64,000 nt of DNA from NCBI GenBank assembly GCA_046732895.1, contig JBKPNZ010000045.1:9883-73882 (forward strand), read 5' to 3'. The notes beneath the pieces were generated by a model. That model had not been told where the DNA came from, did not search any database, and was given only the letters and a program-made list of their open reading frames with translations. The translations under genes and the position numbers were made by a program. This stretch comes from JBKPNZ01 sp046732895. Its GTDB lineage: Bacteria; Actinomycetota; Thermoleophilia; Solirubrobacterales; 70-9. This document shows, in pieces, positions 15,494 to 23,175 of the stretch (its first letter is position 1; the number at the start of each line of letters is the position of its first letter).

Positions 15494-16677
15494 GCGAAGA
15501 GCTCGAGGAGCTGTGCCGGCGGGTTCTCGGCGCGAGTTGGGCGGAGGGGGAGCGCCGCGGCGTGTCCTTCGCGTACACGCGGCCGAGTCCCGGGCGGTAC
15601 CGCTGGCAGTGGTACTGGGACTCGTGCTTCGCGGCGATCGTTTGGCGGCGGTTCGATCCCGCGCGCTCGCGCGCAGAACTCGAGACGCTGCAGCGGGCGA
15701 TGCGGCCGGATGGGTTCGTGGGGCACGTCGTGTTCTGGGAGCGGCCGGTGACGCTCGAGCGGCTCCTCTACTACAACGTCGCGTCGCGCTCGGCCGAGAT
15801 GACGAGCACGATTCAGCCGCCGCTGCTGGCGTGGGCGTGGAAGATCGCGGTTGGGGATCCGGCGGGTGAGCCGCGGATTCGCGAGCACCACGAGTGGCTG
15901 CGGGCGAACCGGGATCTCGAGGGGGATGGGCTCTTGTGGGTGGTGCAGCCCGACGAGTCGGGCCTCGACTCCTCGCCGAAGTACGACCCGATCTGGGGGT
16001 GGCGCTCGCACGGGCGGGTGGGGTTCTCGTTTCTCGTCGCGCACAACCGGCGGTACGGATGGGATGCGCGGCGGATTCGCGATGCGGGTGGGCCCGTGGT
16101 GTGCGAGGTGGCGACCAATGTCCTGTGGGGGTTGGCGCGCATGGCGATGGGTGAGGAGTCGATAACCGAGAGGCTGGTGGAGCGGTTGTGGGATGAGGAG
16201 GCGGGGCTGTTCCTCGACGAGGTGCAGCCGGGTGGGGCGCGGCCGGCTGTGAACACCTGGGCGGGGATGGCGCCCCTGGCGTTGCCGGATCTGCCCGTGG
16301 AGATAGGGAGGCGGATGGTCGAGGAGCACCTGCTGAATCCGTCTGAGTACCTGTTGCCGGTGCCGCCGCCGTCGGTGGCCGCTTCGGAGGCGGCGTTCGA
16401 GCCCAATCGGGGGCCCGGGTGGAAGCGGCGCTACTGGCGCGGGCCGACGTGGGTGAATGCCGCATGGATGCTGTGGCTCGGGATGCGCCGGCTCGGCTAC
16501 ACCGAGGAGGCGCGGGCGATGGCGGCGAAGCTCGAGGAGGCGGTGCTTCGCGAGGGCCTGCGCGAGTACTACGACCCCCGCACCGGCGAGGGCCTGGGCG
16601 CAACCGCCTTCGCCTGGACGAGCCTCATGCTCGAGATGTCCGATCCGGACCCCACTAGCGCCACGAGCTACCTCTAG
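15490..16677 (+). CDS. Glycoside hydrolase-like protein of the (alpha/alpha)6 MGH1/GH63 class
   Basis: A 395-residue soluble protein. The WQWYWDSCFAAI segment (about 38-49) with its catalytic-type Asp, the repeated helical hairpins and YWRGPTWVNAAWML (about 318) match the six-hairpin glycosidases related to GH63 and mannosylglycerate hydrolase. No signal peptide, so a cytoplasmic alpha-glycoside or compatible-solute hydrolase is plausible; substrate unknown. Its TTG start overlaps the permease stop (TTGA), placing it in the exporter operon. A hairpin GGCGAGC/GCTCGCC lies just after the stop (16691-16712). Confidence 0.75.
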   Translation: MSEELEELCRRVLGASWAEGERRGVSFAYTRPSPGRYRWQWYWDSCFAAIVWRRFDPARSRAELETLQRAMRPDGFVGHVVFWERPVTLERLLYYNVASRSAEMTSTIQPPLLAWAWKIAVGDPAGEPRIREHHEWLRANRDLEGDGLLWVVQPDESGLDSSPKYDPIWGWRSHGRVGFSFLVAHNRRYGWDARRIRDAGGPVVCEVATNVLWGLARMAMGEESITERLVERLWDEEAGLFLDEVQPGGARPAVNTWAGMAPLALPDLPVEIGRRMVEEHLLNPSEYLLPVPPPSVAASEAAFEPNRGPGWKRRYWRGPTWVNAAWMLWLGMRRLGYTEEARAMAAKLEEAVLREGLREYYDPRTGEGLGATAFAWTSLMLEMSDPDPTSATSYL

Positions 16678-16740
16678 CGCCATGCGCCACGGCGAGCGTC
16701 CATGGGCTCGCCAGCGTTGGCGAACCCCCACCCATCCCGG

Positions 16741-16785
16741 CGATGGTCGAGAAAACGCGTCAATGACGCGTTTTCTCGACCATCG
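16741..16785. repeat. 45-nt perfect palindrome, copy 1
   Basis: Arms of 22 nt (16741-16762 and 16764-16785) are exact reverse complements around a single central A. The left arm begins CGATGGTCGAGAAAACGCG. It lies between the glycosidase gene and the 3' end of the AbiEi/DUF559 gene, six bases from that gene's stop. The centre is an ATG on the plus strand (TTG on the minus strand) opening the codons for (M/L)TRFLDHR, the same residues that begin the neighbouring gene. No T-run follows, so it is not a standard terminator. Confidence 0.9.
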
Positions 16786-16791
16786 GTGGCG

Positions 16792-17739
16792 TTAGGCCGC
16801 TCGGGTCGCCGTTGCGAGCATCGCTCGTACGACTTGCGCCACGTGTTCGGGGCGGTCTGTGACGTCGTCCCACGTGAAGCGGACGACCTGCCAGCCCTCC
16901 AGGCGGAGAAGCTGGTCTCGGCGGCGGTCGGTCTGGAAGGCGTGCTTGGTCTTGTGGGTCCTCCATCCGTCGACCTCCACGACGACGCGCTCGCGGTGCC
17001 ACACGAAGTCGCATTCCCATTGCTCGCCCGGCACAGCCATCGGCTGGTTGACAGCGGGACGCGGCACGCCAAACCGCCGGCAGAGCGCCAAGAATCGGCG
17101 CTCCAACACAGTCCTCGGCACCCCCTCCCCCACGTGCCCACTCCCGAGCGCCTCCGCCAATCGCCGGGTCCCGGGCTGCCCCCAGCGCCGCTCGAGGAGC
17201 TCCCTGACGGCCGCGTGATCCAGGTCCCCCTGGATCTCTGCCTGATCACATGCGCGCTCGAGGAGGTGTCGTGGTTCTGTCGCGGCGATGTCAAGCAGGG
17301 TCCATGGGACCGACGTGCACGAGATCCCATCGACCTCGTCTTGGTCGACAGGGGTTAGGCACGTGGAGCGATGGATGCGGATTCCCCGATGCGTCAGGGC
17401 AGAGCGGCGAGGGATCGTCACGTGAACTGCCCCGCTCCAGCGAAGCAAGTCCAGGAGGGCAGCCGCCGAGCGATGGGAGAGCAACGCCCCTTCCCCACAA
17501 GCCTTCACCGCCGCGAACCACTCCCCGCGAGGCGGAAGATCGGGTCGGCCTAGTGCGTAGACACCGTGGTATTTGCGATAGAGACGTAGCTGGCGGGCGC
17601 GATCCTGCACGGCACGTGGGGAAAGGCCGAGATCGGCCAACTCGCCGAGGTCGATCACATCGTGGTGCGCTCGCGCGAACTCGACGATCCGTCGCTCCCA
17701 GGCCGCCTTCTCGCGGCGATGGTCGAGAAAACGCGCCAT
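16792..17739 (-). CDS. AbiEi-type N-terminal domain fused to a DUF559 (Vsr-like) nuclease domain
   Basis: A 315-residue protein. Residues 1-90 carry a winged-helix unit like the AbiEi antitoxin N-terminal domain (DLGELADLGLSPRAVQDRA...YHGVYALGRP). Residues 205-312 form a DUF559/very-short-patch-repair-like PD-(D/E)xK domain with E213, D244 (WECDFVW), E255-x-D257 (VVVEVDGW) and a basic RRRDQLLRLEGW helix. The ATG at 17739 lies at the exact centre of palindrome copy 2, so the first eight codons are palindrome; an ATG at 17769 is also in frame. No Shine-Dalgarno is visible for either. No AbiEii toxin gene is adjacent. Role unknown: possible DNA nicking enzyme or regulator. Confidence 0.8.
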   Translation of the reverse strand: MARFLDHRREKAAWERRIVEFARAHHDVIDLGELADLGLSPRAVQDRARQLRLYRKYHGVYALGRPDLPPRGEWFAAVKACGEGALLSHRSAAALLDLLRWSGAVHVTIPRRSALTHRGIRIHRSTCLTPVDQDEVDGISCTSVPWTLLDIAATEPRHLLERACDQAEIQGDLDHAAVRELLERRWGQPGTRRLAEALGSGHVGEGVPRTVLERRFLALCRRFGVPRPAVNQPMAVPGEQWECDFVWHRERVVVEVDGWRTHKTKHAFQTDRRRDQLLRLEGWQVVRFTWDDVTDRPEHVAQVVRAMLATATRAA

Positions 17740-17761
17740 TGACGCGTTTTCGCGACCATCG
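17717..17761. repeat. 45-nt imperfect palindrome, copy 2, spanning the start of the AbiEi/DUF559 gene
   Basis: Arms 17717-17738 and 17740-17761 pair at 20 of 22 positions around one central base. Same length, centre and sequence as copy 1 at 16741-16785 (for example CGATGGTCGAGAAAACGCG is identical in both left arms), and both continue with GGTGG on the right. The gene's ATG is read from the centre on the minus strand. It could be an operator for the gene's own winged-helix domain or the end of a mobile unit. Confidence 0.85.
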
Positions 17762-17837
17762 GTGGGCATGGGGGCATCGTGGCGGCGCGGGCGTGCCGGG
17801 TGGCACGCAGCGTGTCCGGAAACGCGAGCGCGAGCGT

Positions 17838-17884
17838 TACTTGTAGCGGTAGGTGATGGGGTCTACTTGTAGCGGTAGGTGATG
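17838..17884. repeat. Direct repeat duplicating the 3' end of infA
   Basis: TACTTGTAGCGGTAGGTGAT plus G occurs at 17838-17858 and again at 17864-17884, a 26-nt period. The second copy encodes the last six residues of IF-1 (ITYRYK) and most of its stop; the first repeats them after the stop and ends in its own in-frame-like TAA. It may be slippage or the scar of a 3'-end integration event; it faces the palindrome-flanked gene. Confidence 0.85.
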
Positions 17885-18081
17885 CGGCCGCGGTCGAGGT
17901 CGTATGGCGACAGCTCGATCTTCACCCGGTCGCCCGGGAGGATGCGGATGTAGTGGCGGCGCATCTTGCCCGAGATGTGCCCGAGGACCTCGTGGTCGTT
18001 CTCGAGCTTCACACGGAACATCGTGTTGGGCAGGGCCTCAGTGACCTCGCCCTCCATCTCGATCTTCTCTTCCTTTGCCAT
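17863..18081 (-). CDS. infA: Translation initiation factor IF-1
   Basis: A 72-residue S1/OB-fold protein that binds the ribosomal A site during initiation. It begins MAKEEKIEMEGEV and carries the family core GHISGKMRRHYIRILPGD and ends RYK. The ATG at 18081 gives exactly the normal length; a longer in-frame reading from 18123 is rejected. Unusually, rpmJ-rpsM-rpsK do not follow it; the AbiEi/DUF559 gene does. No strong ribosome-binding site is seen. Confidence 0.95.
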   Translation of the reverse strand: MAKEEKIEMEGEVTEALPNTMFRVKLENDHEVLGHISGKMRRHYIRILPGDRVKIELSPYDLDRGRITYRYK

Positions 18082-18177
18082 GCGGCCGGAGAGGGTAGCA
18101 GCGGGCACAAACGTCACCGGCAAGCCGCGTAGCGACCCCGTGCCGAGCGTGAAAGCGCCACGGCCCGCCGCAGACGC

Positions 18178-19260
18178 TCAGCGAACGAGCTCGAACGCCC
18201 CGATGTCGCAGCGCGGCCCCTGCGGGCGCTTCACGCCGCGCTGATCGTGGGCCGTGCAGTGGGCGGCGCCTGCGTTGAAGGCGGGACTCGTGTGCGGGAG
18301 CGCGAGCGTGTCGGTGGGGCCTCCGTTGTTCTTGAGCTTGCCGAGCTGCGGATTCTTCTGGGATATATCGCCCGGCCCAGCCAGATCGCAGTCCTGGTGG
18401 TCGTCGAGGTTGTGACCCTCCGAGGCGATCGCCGTGCCGCCGCAGTTGTCCGGGGTTCCCGGATTCCCCGGCGACCCCGCGGGCTGGCCGTTCTGCTCAT
18501 ACGCAACGTTGTCGGCAACGATCGTGCCCTTCAGGGTTGCGTCCGCGCCGTTCAGGCCGCCGCCGCAGGTATCGCCGTTGAAGCACTGGTTGGCCACGAC
18601 CGTGCTGTCGATCAGCTTGACCTCAGTGTCAAAGGCGCCACCGTCACCGTTGAACGTCGGGTTGCCGCCGAAGTTGTTGAAGAACGTGGAGTCGATCGCG
18701 CGGATCGGATCTGCCGCCCAGATCGCCCCACCGTTATAGGCGTGGTTGCCCGCGAAGAGGCTCTGCTTCACGACCACCTCGTCGTTGCTGTAGACGCCCC
18801 CGCCGTACTTCCAATCCGTGTTCGTGATCGCGTGGTTGTTGAGGACCGCAACCCGGTTGAGGATGAGCTTCGTGCCGGCGCCGGCCAAGATGCCACCCCC
18901 CTCCTCCAGCGCCTCCGTATCGCCCTCCCGCACGGTGAGACCGCTCAACCGGACCTTCCCGGGGATGCCGTAGTTGATCTCGAGGACCCGGCTGTTCCGG
19001 TTCGCGTCGACCACCGTCTTGCGAGCACCCGCGCCCGCGATCTTCAGCTCGTGGTCGAGGAACAGCTCGCCGCTGGTGAGGACGTAATGGCCGGCAGGGA
19101 CCTTGACCGTGTCGCCGGAGTCGCTGGACGTAAGCGCCCTGCGCAGGGACCCAGCACCGTGGTCGTGGGTGTTGTGCACCTTGATGGTGTTCCCAGCGGC
19201 CGCGGCCGGCACAACGGCGGCCGCAAGTACGACGACGACGGTGGCGGCTAGGCGGCGCAT
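18178..19260 (-). CDS. Secreted right-handed beta-helix protein
   Basis: A 360-residue exported protein with signal peptide (about 1-22, cleavage after an AAAA run) and repeated parallel beta-helix rungs with short Gly/Asn turns (GGGILAGAG, GGGVYSNDE, GGAIWAADP, GGAFDTEVK). The N-terminal TIKVHNTHDHGAGSLRRAL and the C-terminal region with NPQLGKLKNNGGPT...DIGAFE match the choice-of-anchor Q/CSLREA-type parallel beta-helix proteins. Likely surface or polysaccharide-associated; no catalytic site recognised. Confidence 0.8.
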   Translation of the reverse strand: MRRLAATVVVVLAAAVVPAAAAGNTIKVHNTHDHGAGSLRRALTSSDSGDTVKVPAGHYVLTSGELFLDHELKIAGAGARKTVVDANRNSRVLEINYGIPGKVRLSGLTVREGDTEALEEGGGILAGAGTKLILNRVAVLNNHAITNTDWKYGGGVYSNDEVVVKQSLFAGNHAYNGGAIWAADPIRAIDSTFFNNFGGNPTFNGDGGAFDTEVKLIDSTVVANQCFNGDTCGGGLNGADATLKGTIVADNVAYEQNGQPAGSPGNPGTPDNCGGTAIASEGHNLDDHQDCDLAGPGDISQKNPQLGKLKNNGGPTDTLALPHTSPAFNAGAAHCTAHDQRGVKRPQGPRCDIGAFELVR

Positions 19261-19336
19261 CGGCGCAGGGTATCGGTCGGCGACCCTGGAATCACCTGCG
19301 GCTGCTGCGCAGCACGCCTGTGTCGGCGACCTTCGG

Positions 19337-20119
19337 TCACCGACCCTCAAACTCTGCGTGGCCCGGCCCCTCGGCCAGGAACGACTTCACCGCGTTCTGC
19401 AGATCCTGGGTCGCAAAGAGCTCAGCGAAGACCTCCGGGGTGACCCGATCGGCCTCGTCAACACCGCCGCGCAGATAGCCGCGCACGATCCGCTTCGTCG
19501 CCGCGTGCGCCTTGGTCGGCCCGTTCGCCAGCCGCTGGGCGAAGCGCATCCCCTTCTCGTGGATCTCGTCATCGGGAAGCACCCTGTTGACGACGTTCCA
19601 CCGCTCAAGGGTGGCGGCGTCGTAGAGGCCCTGGGTCATCACGAACTCGCGCGCCCGCCCCGGCCCCGCCCGCTCGGCCATACGCTGCGTCCCTCCCGCG
19701 CCGGGCGTCAGGCCGACCACGGCCTCGACCAGCCCGAACCGCGCCGACTCCGAGGCCCAGATCATGTCGCAGCCGAGCGCGATCTCCAGTCCAGCAGTCA
19801 GGCACAGGCCATGAACAATCGCAAGCGTCGGGATCTCGAGCGCCTCGATGCGCCGGACCCCGTCGATCAGTGGCTGCGCGAACCCACTTGCGCTCCCGGG
19901 ACCGGCGTCGACCACCGCCTGGAAGTTGGCGACGTCGACTCCGCCCGTGAACAGTTCACCCTCGGCCCGCCACACGAGCGCGCGGGCGTCGGAGCCCTCG
20001 ACCTCCGCAATGCACTCGATCAGCTCACTCCACGAATCCTCCGTGAACAGATTGAGCGGCGCGTTCGCGAGCGTGACCACGGCCACGGCGCCTTCGCGGC
20101 TGAGGGTGATCGTCGCCAC
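19337..20119 (-). CDS. Enoyl-CoA hydratase/isomerase family protein
   Basis: A 260-residue crotonase-fold protein. The CoA-binding and oxyanion-hole segments are visible: ELFTGGVDVANF (about 54) and HGLCLTAGLEIALGCD (about 103), followed by FGLVEAVVGLTPGAGGTQR with a Glu at the usual acid/base position. Crotonases hydrate or isomerise acyl-CoA esters; the exact substrate is unknown. GTG start immediately abuts the stop of the HIT gene, so the two form one operon. Confidence 0.88.
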   Translation of the reverse strand: MATITLSREGAVAVVTLANAPLNLFTEDSWSELIECIAEVEGSDARALVWRAEGELFTGGVDVANFQAVVDAGPGSASGFAQPLIDGVRRIEALEIPTLAIVHGLCLTAGLEIALGCDMIWASESARFGLVEAVVGLTPGAGGTQRMAERAGPGRAREFVMTQGLYDAATLERWNVVNRVLPDDEIHEKGMRFAQRLANGPTKAHAATKRIVRGYLRGGVDEADRVTPEVFAELFATQDLQNAVKSFLAEGPGHAEFEGR

Positions 20120-20536
20120 CTACGCCGCGTCCCGAATCCGATCGGCGATCGAGGCGATCACCGCCTCGTCGCCGCCGCGCGGTATCCACGGCAGCTTGAG
20201 CGGGTCGTCCTCGTAGCGCGGGATGACGTGCAGGTGAAAGTGGAAGACCGTTTGCCACGCGGCCGGTCCGCAGGCGTTGAGGATGTTGAAACCGTCAGGC
20301 TCGAGGGCCGTCCTCATCCGCTGTGCCAGCCGGCGAGCCGCCACGATCGCATGCTGAAGGTCGTCGTCTGAGACCTCCATCAGATCCGCCGAGTGCCTGC
20401 GCGGCACCACGAGCGCATGCCCGCGCGTGGCGGGATTGATGTCCATGAACGCGACCGTGTGCTCGTCGGAGTCGACGATCTGCGCCGGCACATCTCCGGC
20501 AACGATCGCGCAGAACAGGCAGTCGTTCACAATCAT
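20120..20536 (-). CDS. HIT-family nucleotide hydrolase/transferase
   Basis: A 138-residue histidine-triad protein. The triad H99-F-H101-L-H103-V is intact in VFHFHLHVIP, and the N-terminal CLFCAIVAGDVPA is typical of the bacterial HIT branch acting on nucleoside phosphoramidates or dinucleotides. It lies between the polymerase-like gene and an enoyl-CoA hydratase, with which it is contiguous. Confidence 0.92.
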   Translation of the reverse strand: MIVNDCLFCAIVAGDVPAQIVDSDEHTVAFMDINPATRGHALVVPRRHSADLMEVSDDDLQHAIVAARRLAQRMRTALEPDGFNILNACGPAAWQTVFHFHLHVIPRYEDDPLKLPWIPRGGDEAVIASIADRIRDAA

Positions 20537-20541
20537 TTGCG

Positions 20542-20556
20542 GCGGCTTCGCCGCCT
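20542..20556. other. Strong GC hairpin just upstream of the HIT gene
   Basis: GGCGGC (20542-20547) pairs with GCCGCC (20551-20556) around a TTC triloop, in the 66-base gap between the polymerase-like gene and the HIT gene. On the minus strand it ends five bases before the HIT start codon and would bury its ribosome-binding region; no T-run follows, so a terminator reading is weak. Confidence 0.4.
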
Positions 20557-20602
20557 TACATGCTTGTTTCGGGGCACAGGCCCCTCACCATCATCTCCCA
20601 GC

Positions 20603-22045
20603 CTATTGCCCGGCGTCGAGGACCCGCCGTGCCAGCGCCACCGCCTCGTCCCGGCTCGAGACCTCGCCCGCGTACTGGGCCGCCTCGATCTCGCCCAGCA
20701 GGCGCCCGAGCTCGGGTCCCTCCGCAATGTCCAGCTCGCGCGCGAGCTCGTCGCCGCGGATGAGCCGTGCGGGCGGGCCGTCGCGACGCCAGTCAAGCGC
20801 TGCCTCGACCATCTCCCGGGCCGTCGTCAGATGCGCCTCGACCATCTCGGGAGACGCAATCGGCCCCTGGCCGCGGGCGGCGAGGCGATCGGCGACGCTC
20901 AGGAGCGTCACGTCCACGGCCACGGGCTCGGTGGCGCGCAGGTACTCGTACACCGTGCGGCGCGCGAGCGGCCGTTGAGTGGCGAGAAAGCCAAGCCGCA
21001 GGTGGTGCAGCGTCAGTGCACACAGGTGGTCGCTGAGCGCGCGGCTGGTCCGCAGCCGCTCGCACATGCCCTGCACGATCCCCGCGCCCTCGCTGTCGTG
21101 CCCAATGAAGGTGACGTATCCGCCCGACTGATCGCGCGTCGCGGGCTTGCCGACGTCGTGCACGAGCGCCCCCAACCGCAGCGCCTCGGCCCGCGTGAGC
21201 TCGTCGGCGAGCGGCTCGGCGAGCATTGCGGCAACTTCGTCGGCACGCCCGCCGGCGTACCGATCGAGGTCGGCCTCGATCTCGAGCAACTGCGCGAGGA
21301 CCTCGATCGTGTGCCCGTGCACGTCGAGGTGGTGGTTCGGATTCTGCTCCACCCCCCGCAGGGCCTCGACCTCCGGCAGCACGGGCGCCGTCGCGCCCAG
21401 CCCGTCCATCAGCTCCAGCCCGCGGATGGGAGCGGGCCCCGCCATCAGCAGGCAGATCTCAGCGAACTGCCGCTCGCCCGCGACATCGGCGAGGGCCGGG
21501 GCGACTGCCCCCGCCGCCTCGGCCGTGGCGTCATCGATCTGCAGGCCGAGAACCGAGGCAAGGCGCGCCGCGCGCAGGACCCGCAGCGGGTCGTCGGCGA
21601 AGCTCGTCTCCGAGGCCGTGCGCAGCACGCCGGCGCCGAGGTCGGCGCAGCCGCCGGTCGGATCGATCGGCTCGCCATCGAGAGCGTCCAACCCCAGCGC
21701 CAGCGCGTTGATCGTGAAGTCGCGCTGCCGCAGGTCATCCTCGATGGCGGCACCGCGAACCGGGCTCACATCCGCGTGCCATTCGCCGCCTCTGCCGAGG
21801 GCACGCCACGTCCCGAACTCGGCCGAAAGCTCGAACGCATGACCGCCCGCGCCCTTCGCGATCGCCTTCGCCGCGTCCCGCGCATCGCCGGCGACGGCAA
21901 GGTCCACATCGACCACGTCGCGCTCGAGCAGCGCATCGCGGACCGCGCCGCCAACCACCCAGGCCGTCCCCAAGCCCGCGAGGGCATCGCGGCTCACCGC
22001 AACCGCCGGCGCCGCAAGCAGCCGATCGGCGACGGAGCCGCTCAC
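20603..22045 (-). CDS. CCA tRNA nucleotidyltransferase / poly(A) polymerase family with HD domain
   Basis: A 480-residue class II nucleotidyltransferase. The head domain has VVGGAVRDALL (G32-G33, R36-D37) and the metal-binding D46-x-D48 in VVDVDLAVAG, followed by RDFTINALAL and the neck motif DDPLRVLRAARLAS. Residues about 260-400 form an HD-type phosphohydrolase domain (LGALVHDVGKP). It adds CCA to tRNA or A-tails RNA; the two cannot be told apart here. GTG start overlaps the alr stop by four bases. Confidence 0.88.
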   Translation of the reverse strand: MSGSVADRLLAAPAVAVSRDALAGLGTAWVVGGAVRDALLERDVVDVDLAVAGDARDAAKAIAKGAGGHAFELSAEFGTWRALGRGGEWHADVSPVRGAAIEDDLRQRDFTINALALGLDALDGEPIDPTGGCADLGAGVLRTASETSFADDPLRVLRAARLASVLGLQIDDATAEAAGAVAPALADVAGERQFAEICLLMAGPAPIRGLELMDGLGATAPVLPEVEALRGVEQNPNHHLDVHGHTIEVLAQLLEIEADLDRYAGGRADEVAAMLAEPLADELTRAEALRLGALVHDVGKPATRDQSGGYVTFIGHDSEGAGIVQGMCERLRTSRALSDHLCALTLHHLRLGFLATQRPLARRTVYEYLRATEPVAVDVTLLSVADRLAARGQGPIASPEMVEAHLTTAREMVEAALDWRRDGPPARLIRGDELARELDIAEGPELGRLLGEIEAAQYAGEVSSRDEAVALARRVLDAGQ

Positions 22046-23175
22046 CGGCTCACGTGCACGCGCGGCACGCGCGGGGAGATGCCGCAGGTGATCTCATAGT
22101 TGATCGTCCCTAGCCGGCGAGCCAGCTCCTCGCACAGGATGCGCTCGTCTCCCTGGGCGCCGATCAGAACGGCGGGCGCCCCCGCCTCGACACCCGAGCT
22201 CGGCCCGAGGTCGACCGTGATGTTGTCCATGGAGACCGTGCCGACGACGGGGAAACGGCGGCCGTCCACGAGCAGGGCGGCATTCGAGGAGAGGCCGCGC
22301 CGGAACCCGTCGCCGTAGCCGATCGGAAGCACCCCGACGTCGGTCTCGGCCGGGGCGTGCCACGTCTGGCCGTACCCCGCGCTCGCGCCCCGCTCGAAGC
22401 GCTTGACGTCGGCGACGTAGGAGTGGAGCTCGAGTGCGGGCTCGAGCCCACGCGCGAACGGGTCCTCCTGGAACGGATCGAGGCCGTAGACGGCGATGCC
22501 GCAGCGCACGAGGTCGAAGTGGGAATCCGGCTCGCGGAGCGTCGCGGCGCTGTTCGCCGCATGGCAGAGCACGCCTGGATGGTCCGCGCGAACGGCGTCG
22601 GCGAACCGACTGAAGCGCGCGAGCTGATCATCGAAGTGGCGAGAGCCGGGCTCGTCGGCGGTCGCGAAGTGCGTCCACAGGCCGCAGAGCTCCACCCGTT
22701 CATCCGCGGCGGCCTCGTCGAGCAGCGTGGCCACCACGCGGGGATCGCGCTCGCCAAGGCGGCCCATGCCGGTGTCGTACTTCACGTGGACGCGCGGGAC
22801 GATGCCGAGTGCGTCGGCGCGCTCTGCCACGAGCTGGAGAAAGCCGGAGCGCCAGACCGCAAGATCCGATTGCGCGGCGAGCGCCACGTCCAGCTCGGCG
22901 GGCGTCAGCGCGCCCATCGTGAGGAGACGGGCGTCGGGCAGCTCCGCGCGCAGCTCGGCCGCCTCCATGGCCGCCGCGACGGCAAGCCACTCGGCGCCGC
23001 CCGCCAGCGCCGCCCGTGCGCACGCCACGGCTCCGTGGCCATAGCCATCGGCTTTGACCACCGCGCACAACACGGTCTCCTCACGCAGGCCACCGCGCAA
23101 GCGCCGGCAGTTGCGCTCGATCGCGCCCACGTCGATGACGGCCCTCGCGCGCGCCACCCCCCGCTCCTCGCTCAC
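22042..23175 (-). CDS. alr: Alanine racemase
   Basis: Converts L-Ala to D-Ala for peptidoglycan with PLP. 377 residues from GTG 23175: an N-terminal TIM barrel with PLP lysine K41 in AVVKADGYGHG, and a C-terminal beta domain with the catalytic-Tyr segment SAGYGQTWHAP and GTVSMDNITVDLG. GTG 23175 overlaps the stop of nnrDE by four bases; a longer reading into the upstream gene is not needed. Downstream it overlaps the polymerase-like gene likewise. Confidence 0.95.
   Translation of the reverse strand: MSEERGVARARAVIDVGAIERNCRRLRGGLREETVLCAVVKADGYGHGAVACARAALAGGAEWLAVAAAMEAAELRAELPDARLLTMGALTPAELDVALAAQSDLAVWRSGFLQLVAERADALGIVPRVHVKYDTGMGRLGERDPRVVATLLDEAAADERVELCGLWTHFATADEPGSRHFDDQLARFSRFADAVRADHPGVLCHAANSAATLREPDSHFDLVRCGIAVYGLDPFQEDPFARGLEPALELHSYVADVKRFERGASAGYGQTWHAPAETDVGVLPIGYGDGFRRGLSSNAALLVDGRRFPVVGTVSMDNITVDLGPSSGVEAGAPAVLIGAQGDERILCEELARRLGTINYEITCGISPRVPRVHVSR

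Noticed and set aside
14555..16731. Long minus-strand frames opposite the exporter permeases and the glycosidase gene
   Set aside because: Pro/Arg/His-rich shadow without any family motif; the plus-strand genes are overlap-coupled and recognisable.
16741..16785. Palindrome copy 1 as a plain transcription terminator
   Set aside because: No T-run on either strand, and the same palindrome covers the start codon of the neighbouring gene, where a terminator makes no sense.
16792..17739. An AbiE toxin-antitoxin pair
   Set aside because: Only the AbiEi-like domain is present, fused to a DUF559 domain; no AbiEii nucleotidyltransferase gene lies on either side.
20542..20556. Intrinsic terminator upstream of the HIT gene
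   Set aside because: The hairpin is strong but is followed on the minus strand by the HIT start codon, not by a T-run.
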